DNA from: an uncultured Pseudoxanthomonas sp.
GTDB lineage: Bacteria > Pseudomonadota > Gammaproteobacteria > Xanthomonadales > Xanthomonadaceae
Direction of reading: 5' to 3'
Assembly: GCA_946479745.1 (NCBI GenBank)
Contig: CAMLGZ010000022.1
Coordinates: 1 to 64,000, forward strand
DNA length: 64,000 bases
Below, one piece after another: positions 17,313-25,832 of this stretch (its first letter is position 1; each line of letters begins with the position of its first letter). The position numbers and the translations under genes were made by a program. Under the pieces are notes generated by a model, which did no database searches, had not been told where the DNA came from, and worked only from the letters and a program-made list of their open reading frames with translations.

Positions 17313-18377
17313 CTAGGCTCCAACGAGCTCGGCCACGGCAGCGGCAAAAGCCTGGGGCGCCTCCTGAGGCAGGTTATGACCGACATCCGGGACTATCCGG
17401 TGCACACGACTCGCGGTGAACCGAAACGCGGTCGCTTTGCCGTCGTTCGCCGTGACGACGCCGTCCCCGCTGCCGTCCAGGGTGATGGCCGGCACTGCTA
17501 TCGAAGGTAGCTGGCTGAGCCGTTCCTGAAGTTGTGAGTAGCGCCTGTCTCCAGGCACAAGTCCAAAACGATGCCGATAAGAATGAATGACGATATCGAC
17601 GAAGTCCGGGCCGTCGAAGGCCGCTGCCGCGCGTTCGAACGTAACGTCGCTGAATCTCCAGTTGGGCGACCATTGCGTCCACAACGTGCGCGCGATCTCT
17701 CGCCGGTACTGCTGCAATCCGGCTCTTCCCCGCTCCTGATGAAAGTAGTACTGGTACCACAGGGGAACTTCCCCCTTCGGCGGTACCGGTCGCTGCGATG
17801 CGGCGATGTCCTGGATCAGATAACTGTTGACGCAGACCAAACCTGTGCAGCGTTCAGGGAAGAGCGCGGCGGAGACGCACGCTGCCCTGCCGCCCCAGTC
17901 GTAGCCCGCCACCACCGCCCGCTCCACTCCAAGCGCATCCATGAGCGCGATAAGGTCGGCACCGAGGGCGGCCTGTTCACCCGATCTCATAGTGCCGGCA
18001 TCCAGGAATCTCGTAGGCGCATAGCCGCGGAGATAGGGCACGATGACGCGCATGCCGCGGGATGCCAGCATCGGTGCCACCTCCACATAGCTGTGGATAT
18101 CGTAGGGAAAACCGTGCAGAAGCATTGCGACCGGCCCATCCCTCGGGCCCGTTTCGTAATAGGCGATATTGAGCACGCCGGCATCGACGTATCTCAATGG
18201 CTTCAGGCGCGTCAATGGCAACCCGTCACCGGCGTGGGCCGGTGGGCTACCGGCAATGGTTGCACCCATCGTGTGGCTGAGCATCGGCGTGGCTAGCGCT
18301 GCAAGCGGGGAGAGTGCCGCTGTGGCAACCGCGCGCTCCAGAAAACGACGACGATTCGGATCGAGTTCGATTGTCAT
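17313..18377 (-). CDS. Exported alpha/beta hydrolase, epoxide hydrolase/dehalogenase type
   Basis: The protein has 354 residues. The N-terminus carries a twin-arginine-like signal (NRRRFLERAVATAAL). The fold shows HGFP (88-91) and, at the nucleophile elbow, GYDWGG with D160 instead of serine, as in epoxide hydrolases and haloalkane dehalogenases. A late catalytic His is in DVGHNLPQ. This Asp chemistry argues for epoxide or C-halogen hydrolysis rather than ester cleavage. It is the last of three tandem alpha/beta hydrolase genes on this strand, 103 bp from the next, so possibly one operon. Substrate unknown. Confidence 0.85.
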   Translation of the reverse strand: MTIELDPNRRRFLERAVATAALSPLAALATPMLSHTMGATIAGSPPAHAGDGLPLTRLKPLRYVDAGVLNIAYYETGPRDGPVAMLLHGFPYDIHSYVEVAPMLASRGMRVIVPYLRGYAPTRFLDAGTMRSGEQAALGADLIALMDALGVERAVVAGYDWGGRAACVSAALFPERCTGLVCVNSYLIQDIAASQRPVPPKGEVPLWYQYYFHQERGRAGLQQYRREIARTLWTQWSPNWRFSDVTFERAAAAFDGPDFVDIVIHSYRHRFGLVPGDRRYSQLQERLSQLPSIAVPAITLDGSGDGVVTANDGKATAFRFTASRVHRIVPDVGHNLPQEAPQAFAAAVAELVGA

Positions 18378-18480
18378 GGTAATTCCTGTTCATGGCGGAA
18401 TACTCGTCCCGCACGCGCGAGACCCGCAACATCGTCGACTGGAATGAATCGAGAGCTGCAGGACCCCCAGCGCGAAAGGG

Positions 18481-19260
18481 TTACTTGGATCGCGCGGCCA
18501 TCAGGATCAGGTCCGCGACGGCTTGGGGATGCGACACCATCACGACATGGGAAGCGCCGGGCACCACGACCGTCTTCTTCGAACTCGCACGTTCGGCCAT
18601 GAAACCGAGCGCGGCCGCTGGAATGTTCTTGTCCTGGTCGCCATAAACAAACCACGAAGGGATCCGCTTCCAGGCCATTGCACCGGCGGCAGGTTCATTG
18701 AGCGCCGCTTCGGTCACCGGGCGCTGCGACGCCGCCATGAGCTTCGCATCGGCCCCGGACACGTCTGCGGCGAACTGGCCGTGGAACTTGTCCTGACGGA
18801 TATACAGGTCATTTCCGCCATCCGGGAGTGCGACCGGCGGAGCAAGTGCCGAGCCGAGGCTACTGCCGGGAAATTTTCCCGAAAGCCCCGCCGCGGTCTC
18901 TCCCGCTTCCGCTGCGAATGCGGCGACAAAGACCAGTCCCTTGATGTTCCGGTTGGAATCGGCGGCCTCGCCTATCACCAGCCCACCATACGAGTGGCCC
19001 ACCAGCACGACCGGCGTCTTGATGGAGCCGACGATATCGTCCAGATACTGGGCATCGCCCTTGACGCTTCGCAACGGATTGGCGACGGCAACCACGGGAT
19101 AGCCCTGCTTCTGCAGGATTGCGACCACGCCGTTCCACGAAGAGGATTCGGCGAATGCGCCATGCACCAGGACGATAGTCGGCTTATCCGATTGCGCGGC
19201 GGCAACCGGGCTGAACATCGCGGAGAGGATCAGGACCAGGCTTGCAATTGACTTGTTCAT
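18481..19260 (-). CDS. Exported alpha/beta hydrolase (esterase-like)
   Basis: The protein has 259 residues. A Sec signal peptide ends at AAA/Q (about residues 1-22). The compact alpha/beta fold has LVHGAFAESSSW (oxyanion region), nucleophile S90 in VGHSYGG, and a late His in GASHVV. It resembles small methylesterase/hydroxynitrile-lyase-like hydrolases (VHGA...GHSYGG). The gene carries a TCCCCCAC stretch in its leader, shared with two other genes of this region. It lies between two other exported hydrolases. Real substrate unknown. Confidence 0.85.
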   Translation of the reverse strand: MNKSIASLVLILSAMFSPVAAAQSDKPTIVLVHGAFAESSSWNGVVAILQKQGYPVVAVANPLRSVKGDAQYLDDIVGSIKTPVVLVGHSYGGLVIGEAADSNRNIKGLVFVAAFAAEAGETAAGLSGKFPGSSLGSALAPPVALPDGGNDLYIRQDKFHGQFAADVSGADAKLMAASQRPVTEAALNEPAAGAMAWKRIPSWFVYGDQDKNIPAAALGFMAERASSKKTVVVPGASHVVMVSHPQAVADLILMAARSK

Positions 19261-19351
19261 GCTGTTTTCCTTGTGGGGGATTGTTAGCGCGTGCGAATCG
19301 TTAGAAGCGGCATGCGCTGAATCTATCTGCGTTTCATGGACGTGGCCGGCG

Positions 19352-20308
19352 TCATTGCCCTATGAAGTCCAGCAGATCCTTGTTCAAACGCTCCTTGTGC
19401 GTTTCCGCAATACCGTGCGGTGCGCCCGCATACTCGATCAATTTCGCGCCCTTGATCAGTTTCGCCGAGGCACGGCCCGCTGCATCGATTGGGACGATCT
19501 GATCGTCATCGCCATGGATCACCAGGGTGGGCACGTCGATCCGCTTGAGATCCTCGGTGAAATCCGTTGCCGAAAAAGCCGCGATCGAATCGTAGGTGTT
19601 CTTGTGCCCGCCCATCAGGGCCTGCATCAAGAACGAATTGATCAGTCCTTGTGACGCCTTTGCGCCTGGACGATTGAATCCGTAGAACGGACCGGACACG
19701 AATTCCAGATAGAACTGCGAACGATTCTCCAGCGAAGCCTTGCGCGAAGCATCGAAGACCTCGACAGGTAGCCCGCCCGGATTGGATGGCGTCTTCAACA
19801 TAAGCGGCGGCACTGCGCTGACCAGCACTACCTTGCTTACGCGGCCGGTTCCGTGGCGTCCGACGTAGCGCGCGACCTCGCCGCCACCGGTCGAGAATCC
19901 GACCAGCACGGCATTCTTGATATCCAGCGTTTCGATCACGGTCGCCAGATCGTCAGCGTAATGGTCCATGTCGTTGCCGTCCCAGGGCTGACTGGAACGG
20001 CCATGGCCACGGCGATCATGGGCGATGACGCGATAGCCCTTCGAAGCCAGGAACATCATCTGCGATTCCCAACTGTCCGAGCTCAGAGGCCAGCCATGAC
20101 TGAAGATCACCGGCTGGCCGCTGCCCCAATCCTTGTAGTAGATCTGAGTGCCATCCTTCATGGTCATGTAGTTTGAGATGTGGGACACAGCGCTGGCAGC
20201 GTGTGGCTTAGAGGTCGGTGCGGGGGCCGAACCGTCGCTCACGGCCTGAGCGGGATTGCTTGCCATGGCAAGCGCGGCTGCGGAGATGAAGCTGGTCAGA
20301 CTTTTCAT
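19352..20308 (-). CDS. Exported alpha/beta hydrolase, chloroperoxidase/arylesterase type
   Basis: The protein has 318 residues. A signal peptide (ending SNPAQA) is followed by a Ser/Pro/Ala-rich linker to about residue 45. The catalytic domain matches cofactor-free haloperoxidase/arylesterases: [23 protein letters not shown], nucleophile S139 in VGFSTGGGE, acid in [10 protein letters not shown] and a late His ([10 protein letters not shown]). Such enzymes hydrolyse esters and can show perhydrolase activity. Export is unusual for the subfamily, which is mostly cytosolic. It shares the TCCCCCAC leader motif with the next hydrolase and the AhpD-like gene. Confidence 0.88.
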   Translation of the reverse strand: MKSLTSFISAAALAMASNPAQAVSDGSAPAPTSKPHAASAVSHISNYMTMKDGTQIYYKDWGSGQPVIFSHGWPLSSDSWESQMMFLASKGYRVIAHDRRGHGRSSQPWDGNDMDHYADDLATVIETLDIKNAVLVGFSTGGGEVARYVGRHGTGRVSKVVLVSAVPPLMLKTPSNPGGLPVEVFDASRKASLENRSQFYLEFVSGPFYGFNRPGAKASQGLINSFLMQALMGGHKNTYDSIAAFSATDFTEDLKRIDVPTLVIHGDDDQIVPIDAAGRASAKLIKGAKLIEYAGAPHGIAETHKERLNKDLLDFIGQ

Positions 20309-20377
20309 TTTCGATATCTCACGGTGGGGGAGGGATTTGTTTCACTATTGGCCACGGGCTATCCGTGTTCTTCGCAA

Positions 20378-21181
20378 CTAGTGTGTACGGGCCAGGGGAT
20401 CGGGGTGGTGGACATGCGGAATCCGGACCGAGCCGGACAGATAGCCATCGAGCCAGTCCCTGAAATAGGTTCTGGCGATCAATGCGTGCGCTCCGGGTGT
20501 GAGCGTGCGGTCGTCCAGGATCGCGTTGTAGTAGCTCGCGGTCTGGTCCGCGATGACCGCCCTGTTGTCCTGATAGCTGTACATCACCCATTGAACGAGA
20601 TCGCATAACCGGTAGGACTCCGGTCCGGCAATCTCGATGGTTGCGCGCGATGGCGGCGCGGCCACCAGTTCGGCCAGAAGATCGGCGACGTCGTCCGCCG
20701 CAACCGGTTGCACCAGGGCAGGCGATAGGTGGACGTTCTCCTCACCACTGCCGGGCGGAATGATGTTGGCCATGAATTCGAAGAACTGCGTCGATTGCAC
20801 GATGGTGTGGGGGACATTCGAGTTCCTGACGAGGCTTTCTTGAATTTCCTTCGCACGGAAATAGCCGCTGGCCTGCAGGCGCTGCGTGCCGACGACCGAA
20901 AGCGCAAGGTGATGGGAAACGCCAGCGATTTCACCAGCCGCAAGCAGCTGTCGACTCGACTCCCTGAAGAACTCGGTGACCTCCGGTTCTTCGAACGACG
21001 GCGCATTGGTCACGTCGACCACGGTGTGCGCTCCGCTCAGCGCCTCCTTCAATCCTTCGCCTGTGACAGTGTCGACCCCGGACCTTCTTGAAGCCGCTAT
21101 CGCCCCATACCCACGGGACCTGAGCCTAGCCACGAGCCTGGCGCCGACAAGGCCATTTCCGCCAGCCACTACGACTTTCAT
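20378..21181 (-). CDS. NmrA-like NAD(P)-binding reductase (paralogue 1)
   Basis: The protein has 267 residues. The ATG at 21181 has a strong ribosome-binding site (GAGAGGAG). An N-terminal Rossmann motif (VVAGGNGLVGARL, residues 4-16) is followed by an atypical extended SDR of the NmrA/azoreductase-like group; the SVVGTxxLxxSGYFR segment and the QSTQFFEF segment are shared with the second paralogue at 25833. No Tyr-Lys catalytic pair is evident, as expected for NmrA-like proteins, which act as redox sensors or quinone reductases. It is 20 bp from the bestrophin gene on the same strand, so may be part of that operon. Confidence 0.85.
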   Translation of the reverse strand: MKVVVAGGNGLVGARLVARLRSRGYGAIAASRRSGVDTVTGEGLKEALSGAHTVVDVTNAPSFEEPEVTEFFRESSRQLLAAGEIAGVSHHLALSVVGTQRLQASGYFRAKEIQESLVRNSNVPHTIVQSTQFFEFMANIIPPGSGEENVHLSPALVQPVAADDVADLLAELVAAPPSRATIEIAGPESYRLCDLVQWVMYSYQDNRAVIADQTASYYNAILDDRTLTPGAHALIARTYFRDWLDGYLSGSVRIPHVHHPDPLARTH

Positions 21182-21201
21182 GTTTCGGACTCCTCTCGAA
21201 A

Positions 21202-22266
21202 TCACATCACGATGGGGTTGGACGGAAGGGCATTGGCTGGCAGGCCGATTTCACCGAGAAGTTCTCTCAGATCGATTTCAATGGAGGCGCATATCTGCGA
21301 GATCGGCACGTCATTCGCTCCACCCTCGAACGGGTTGGAACTGCTTTCCCCCACCTGATCCAGCGCGGCGTACATCCAGCAAATGAGTACGCTCAAGGGG
21401 ATGGCTAGCCAGACCATGTGACCTGCCATCGCACCGCCGACGACCTGGTTCATGCGCTCCAGCTCGCCGATCATTCCCAGCGGCAGCAGGACGCACAGAA
21501 TCCTGACGAATATCGCACCGACTATCGCGTATTGCCGCGGGTACGGATAGTTCTTGATCCGCTCACTTTTCGCTTGCTGGTCGTGGAATTCCTTGAGTAT
21601 TTTCTGCAATTCGATGAAGACATTGGCCGGGATAGTTCCTGCACTGAACATGTCCCCGAGCGCCTCGCTTTGCAGGCCGAGCACCTGCGTGGCCTTTCCG
21701 TTGGCGATGAGAATCCGTCTTGTCTCTTCTGTAGACACGTACTTCGCTATTTCCGCTTCCAGGACATTCTCTTTCTCAGGAACTTCATAGTGCTTCCTGT
21801 ACTCGGCATTGGGTGCCTTCTTGAGCGTTTCCCAGGCCTTGCTGTCGCGCATCTGGTAACGCAGCGCCGTCAACCACGCCAGATGGCGATAGACCAGATG
21901 TCTTGAATCCTTGGCGTCGATCAGGAAATCCCTGCTCATCGAGCCCCAGAGACGGCTCATCGCTGCAATCGAAGCCCAGATCTGTTGCGCTTCCCAGATC
22001 CTGTTGTAGGTTTGCGCATTCTTGAACCCGGCCATCAGGGCGACCGTCGTGCCCAGGAGGAATACGATCCCCCAAGGAATGGACAACCACTTGAAGCCAA
22101 AGACCTGGTAGAGCCCGACCAGCACGACGTTGAGGACAATCAGTACGTACAACGAGCGCCTGGTCCAGGCGATGAATTCCGCAAATTTGTAGGATCTACC
22201 GGCGTACATGCTTTTTGGTTTCCTGATGAGGGTCGCGACTGATACCGCTGATTCCGAGTGATGCAT
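21202..22266 (-). CDS. Bestrophin-family anion channel protein
   Basis: The protein has 354 residues from 22266. An in-frame ATG at 22209 (MYAGRSYKF) has a better ribosome-binding site (AGGAAA) and matches the usual family N-terminus, so the mature start may be there. The UPF0187/bestrophin pattern is visible: SYKFAEFIAWTRRSLYVL, a second hairpin of membrane segments, FKNAQTYNRIWEAQQIWASI, and a C-terminal pair of membrane helices with LERMNQVVG and NPFEGGANDVPIS. Bestrophins form pentameric anion channels. The gene starts 2 bp after the cytochrome b stop, implying coupled expression, which is an unusual partnership. Confidence 0.88.
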   Translation of the reverse strand: MHHSESAVSVATLIRKPKSMYAGRSYKFAEFIAWTRRSLYVLIVLNVVLVGLYQVFGFKWLSIPWGIVFLLGTTVALMAGFKNAQTYNRIWEAQQIWASIAAMSRLWGSMSRDFLIDAKDSRHLVYRHLAWLTALRYQMRDSKAWETLKKAPNAEYRKHYEVPEKENVLEAEIAKYVSTEETRRILIANGKATQVLGLQSEALGDMFSAGTIPANVFIELQKILKEFHDQQAKSERIKNYPYPRQYAIVGAIFVRILCVLLPLGMIGELERMNQVVGGAMAGHMVWLAIPLSVLICWMYAALDQVGESSSNPFEGGANDVPISQICASIEIDLRELLGEIGLPANALPSNPIVM

Positions 22267-22268
22267 GT

Positions 22269-23582
22269 CTATCGAAGGACTTCACCCGCAGCTTCTGCGT
22301 CGATTCGATCGGGCGGGGTACGGGGTTTTTCTATTCCAAAATGGGTGTAGACCCAGAGGAATCCGAAGTAGCCGAAATAGACGCATGCCAGGAAGCGGCC
22401 GAACCAGTTCTCGATGGCATTGGCTGGCACGTCCGGACCAAGCCATGCAGGGATCAGTTCGGCCGTGACGCCGGCGCCGACCGCACCCAGCAGCACAAAC
22501 GAAAGGGCAAAAACGACGAGGGCGATCCTGAATCCCCTACCGCGGTAGCGGATTGATCGGACCTTTCCGCGATCGATCCAAGGCAGCAGGAACAGCACTG
22601 CGATGGCCCCAAACATGGTGACCACGCCGCTGAGCTTGTGCGGAACGACCCGCAGCATTGCGTAGTAAGGCGTGTAGTACCAAACCGGCTTGATGTGTGC
22701 CGGCGTTACCAATGGGTTGGCTTCTGTGAAATTGTCGTGCTCCAGGAACCAGCCACTCAATGCGGGTGCGTAGAAGACGATGAAGGCCGCCACCAGCAGA
22801 AACAGGAATACGCTGAGCGTGTCCTCGACGGTGTAGTACGGATGGAAAGGGATGGCGTCCAGTGGAACTCCGTCCGACCGGGTCTTTTCGTTTATTTCGA
22901 TGCCTTCCGGGTTGTTCGAGCCCACTTCGTGCAGCGCAAGGATGTGCAGCGTCACCAGTAGCAACAGGGTCAGCGGCAGCGCGATCACGTGCAGGGCGAA
23001 GAAGCGGTTGAGCGTGGCGTCGCCGGGCAGGTAATCGCCCATGATCCATTCGGTCAGGCCGTTGCCGATGACTGGAATGGCGCCGAACAGCGAGATGATG
23101 ACCTTGGCGCCCCAGAACGACATCTGTCCCCAGGGCAGCACATAGCCCATGAAGGCCTCGGCCATGAGCACCAGGAACACCAGCATGCCCAGGATCCACA
23201 CCAGTTCGCGCGGCTTCTTGTACGAGCCATACATCAGGCCGCGGAACATGTGGATATACACCACCACGAAAAACAGGGAAGCGCCGGTGCTGTGCATGTA
23301 GCGGATCAGCCAGCCCCACTCCACATCGCGCATGATGTATTCGACCGACGAGAACGCTTCGGCCGCATTGGGCTTGTAGAACATGGTCAGGAAGATGCCG
23401 GTGGCGACCTGATTGACCAGAACCAGCAACGCGAACACACCGAAGTAGTACCAGATGTTCAGGTTCTTCGGCGTGTAGTAGCCCGTCGTATGCGAGGCCA
23501 GGAACGACAGCACCGGCAACCGCTCTTCGGTCCACGCCAGGAAGCGGTTCTTCGGATAGATGCGGACAAATTTGACTGCCAT
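22269..23582 (-). CDS. petB: Cytochrome b of the bc1 complex, encoded without its partners
   Basis: The protein has 437 residues, eight membrane segments. Haem ligands are H97/H111 and H198/H213; the 14-residue separation of the second pair is the bc1 type rather than b6f. The Qo motif is PVWY (299-302), a variant known in beta/gamma-proteobacteria in place of PEWY. The protein is full length for bacterial cytochrome b. No Rieske (petA) or cytochrome c1 (petC) gene lies beside it; instead a bestrophin gene follows 2 bp later and a GST gene precedes. It is therefore either a second copy or a relocated petB. Confidence 0.92.
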   Translation of the reverse strand: MAVKFVRIYPKNRFLAWTEERLPVLSFLASHTTGYYTPKNLNIWYYFGVFALLVLVNQVATGIFLTMFYKPNAAEAFSSVEYIMRDVEWGWLIRYMHSTGASLFFVVVYIHMFRGLMYGSYKKPRELVWILGMLVFLVLMAEAFMGYVLPWGQMSFWGAKVIISLFGAIPVIGNGLTEWIMGDYLPGDATLNRFFALHVIALPLTLLLLVTLHILALHEVGSNNPEGIEINEKTRSDGVPLDAIPFHPYYTVEDTLSVFLFLLVAAFIVFYAPALSGWFLEHDNFTEANPLVTPAHIKPVWYYTPYYAMLRVVPHKLSGVVTMFGAIAVLFLLPWIDRGKVRSIRYRGRGFRIALVVFALSFVLLGAVGAGVTAELIPAWLGPDVPANAIENWFGRFLACVYFGYFGFLWVYTHFGIEKPRTPPDRIDAEAAGEVLR

Positions 23583-23646
23583 ATCGCAATCTCCTCTCGA
23601 TGAATCCGCGGGATTGGGTCCCGGTTCCCGGCTCTAATTCCTATTT

Positions 23647-24264
23647 CTATTCGAGCGCGTCTTCTTCATTGGCGATCGCCGCGAACACGCCTGCATCGGC
23701 GTACATCCGTTCCAGGAAGCGCGAAAGGTTCTTGAACGGTTCCAGAGATATGTTTTTCCCGACCGCCCAGCGCAACATGACGAACAGGTAGGGATCGGCG
23801 ACCGACCGGGTTCCCACCAGCCAGTCCTTTCCTTCGAGCTGGCGATCCAGGCGCTGCAGGTGGACGGCGATCTGCAATCGCGCCTGGTCGCCCAATGCTT
23901 CCGCCAACAATTCGTCGGGCAGGAAACGTGCCGGGGAGAAGATTGGCTTGAACGCCCCGTGCACATCGGAGTTGAGGTAGGCCAGCCAACGCATTACTTC
24001 TGCGCGGCCACGGGTACTTCCGTCGCCCAAGAGGGCCGCCTCCGGTCGCTGTTCGGCGATGTATCCGAGGATCGCGGCGTTCTCCGTCAGCATGAAATCG
24101 TCATGCGCAAGCAACGGCACGTTGCCGTTCGGATTCATCGCCAGATACTCATCTGACTTGATTGACTCTCGGCTCATACGCAAGGCTTCATGCGCGATGC
24201 CGGTCCACTTCAGAACGATGTGGTCTGCCAAGGAACAGGCGCCTGGGAAGTAATAGAGCTTCAT
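23647..24264 (-). CDS. Glutathione S-transferase
   Basis: The protein has 205 residues. The N-terminal thioredoxin-like domain (MKLYYFPGACSLADHIVLKW) has the Ser of beta/theta-type bacterial GSTs in the catalytic region, the G-N-V-P-L-L cis-proline turn and the ENAAIL glutathione-binding motif. An all-helical C-domain follows (RWLAYLNSDVHGAF, DPYLFVMLRWA). The ATG at 24264 is the family start; upstream frame residues are not homologous. It conjugates or reduces electrophiles and peroxides using glutathione. It lies upstream of petB in the same direction with a 64-bp gap, within a redox-stress neighbourhood. Confidence 0.92.
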   Translation of the reverse strand: MKLYYFPGACSLADHIVLKWTGIAHEALRMSRESIKSDEYLAMNPNGNVPLLAHDDFMLTENAAILGYIAEQRPEAALLGDGSTRGRAEVMRWLAYLNSDVHGAFKPIFSPARFLPDELLAEALGDQARLQIAVHLQRLDRQLEGKDWLVGTRSVADPYLFVMLRWAVGKNISLEPFKNLSRFLERMYADAGVFAAIANEEDALE

Positions 24265-24479
24265 TGGTTTTTCCAAGAAATGGGGTGGCGCTTCTCTTGC
24301 CGGGGCTTCTTGTCCGCCGTCTCGCCGTGTCGCTGATCGGAATTCCGCGGGGACACCGCGCCGACGTGGGTTGTCCCGTGCACGAACGGATGGAAAGTGC
24401 ACGCCCGTTACAGCCTCCTCAACGAACTGACATCCGTCTTCTTCGTTACGGCGGACAAGAAGCATTGACGCTTTGCAAT

Positions 24480-24890
24480 TCAGTCCACGGGTATGAAGAC
24501 GGGCGCGCCCTGGTCCTTCAACAGGAAGACCAGAAATTTGGCCGGTTGGCTGGCACTGGCATTGCGGCCCACCGTATGAAGGTCGTCAGGACCCTCATAA
24601 AAGGTTTGCCCCGGCAGGAGAGTGGTTTCCTTACCACCCTTCACCGCCATCACGATGGAACCTTCGAGCACGTAGATGAAGCCGTGGGCATCGTGCCGGT
24701 GAACCGGATCGGCGCCACCGGGGGGATATTCAACGGTGATCATCAGCACCTCCTTGCCTGGATGATCCTTCAATGCCTGCGTCATCAACGGAGTGACTTT
24801 CGGCTCCAGCGCCTTCGTCATCTGCCCGGCGACGGCCATCCCGGACATCAGGAGCAGCAGCGAACCGAAGATTAGTGCGGGTGCTTGCAT
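24480..24890 (-). CDS. Exported cupin-domain protein
   Basis: The protein has 136 residues. A signal peptide covers about residues 1-22 (LLLLMSGMAVAG). A single cupin barrel follows with metal ligands H64, H66 and E76 in the first motif and H105 in the second (PDDLHTVGRN). One metal, usually Mn, Fe, Cu or Zn, would be bound. Function is not identifiable: monocupins include dioxygenases, isomerases and sensors of oxidative stress. It lies between AhpD-like and GST genes on the same strand. Confidence 0.82.
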   Translation of the reverse strand: MQAPALIFGSLLLLMSGMAVAGQMTKALEPKVTPLMTQALKDHPGKEVLMITVEYPPGGADPVHRHDAHGFIYVLEGSIVMAVKGGKETTLLPGQTFYEGPDDLHTVGRNASASQPAKFLVFLLKDQGAPVFIPVD

Positions 24891-24968
24891 GATCGTTTCC
24901 TCTTTCTCTGGTAGCGCGGCGTTGTTGGATGCGGAGGTTCGCCTGGAGAATCCAGGCGGTTGCCCGCA

Positions 24969-25448
24969 TCAGTTCAGGTTGGCCTTGTCTAATCCGTACG
25001 CTTTGTCGTAAGCACCGGGCACGGTTTTGAAACCGACGTTCACCCGGTTCCAGGCATTGATCGCCATCACTAGGAAAGTAAGATCGGAAATTTCCTTCTC
25101 CGACAGCTGGCCGCGAACGCGGTCGTAGAGTTCGTCCGGAACGCCTTGCGCGGGCAATTGCGTCAGCACTTCGGTCCAGGCCAGGGCGGCGCGTTCGCGC
25201 GGAATGAACAGCGTGGAATCGCGCCACGCCGCAACGTGGTACAGGCGCAAGGGGCGTTCGCCGTGGAGGGTTGCTTGCTTGACGTGCATGTCCAGGCAGA
25301 AAGAGCAGCCATTGATCTGCGAAGCGCGGATCACGACCAGGTCGCGAATGGATTCTTCGATGGCCGAATCCTTCATGGCCAGGTTGAATTCGACGAACTT
25401 CTTGAAGAGTTCCGGGGATTGCTTCTGATAGTCGATGCGCTGCGTCAT
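24969..25448 (-). CDS. AhpD-like carboxymuconolactone decarboxylase-family protein
   Basis: The protein has 159 residues from the ATG at 25448. The AhpD core is C48-S-F-C51-L-D-M-H55, the redox CxxC plus His of alkylhydroperoxidase-like proteins. The helical layout and length fit the AhpD_sf group that reduces peroxides or peroxiredoxins. The frame continues open upstream but that part is unrelated. The leader contains the TCCCCCAC stretch 12 nt before the start, as in two hydrolase genes. It diverges from an NmrA-like reductase. Likely role: organic peroxide handling, in keeping with neighbouring GST and Ohr genes. Confidence 0.88.
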   Translation of the reverse strand: MTQRIDYQKQSPELFKKFVEFNLAMKDSAIEESIRDLVVIRASQINGCSFCLDMHVKQATLHGERPLRLYHVAAWRDSTLFIPRERAALAWTEVLTQLPAQGVPDELYDRVRGQLSEKEISDLTFLVMAINAWNRVNVGFKTVPGAYDKAYGLDKANLN

Positions 25449-25832
25449 GGCAAGTTCTCTGTGGGGGAGGAGTCTGGATGGGGCAACGTGGAAGTCGTCG
25501 TTCCTCGTTGCAAACAGACTAGGGTCGCGTTCCGGACGGCGGTAGACCTGGCTACGGACGCATCGTGTTGTTCGGCGCGCAACAATTCGTGCGCGTCTTC
25601 GTCGAAGACCTCTCTCTCGGCAAAAGAAGCCGCGAAGACCGACGAGTCTGAAGCCCGGATCTCGATTGGTGCGTAATAGGCAACACCGTGAATCCAGCGG
25701 GACACCTACCGGCCCATTCCTGGGAAGCCATACGATTCCACCTACGTCCGGAGCGGATTCGTCGCTCCGCCGTTCCGCCCCTTGCATCGTCGACACCTGC
25801 CGGGGCGATCCATCCGCTTGAAGAGGTGAAAC
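25449..25832. other. 384-bp divergent control region between AhpD-like and NmrA-like genes
   Basis: No credible gene is seen. The region must hold both promoters. TTGTT (25568-25572) and AACAA (25581-25585) form a short inverted repeat with 8-nt centre, the kind of T-N11-A site LysR proteins bind, but this is weak evidence. A ribosome-binding site AGAGGTG precedes the plus-strand gene. Confidence 0.3.

Noticed and set aside
22671..22690. PVWY instead of PEWY in the cytochrome b Qo motif, as a possible loss of function
   Set aside because: PVWY is a known natural variant in beta/gamma-proteobacterial cytochrome b, so it is not by itself evidence of a defect.
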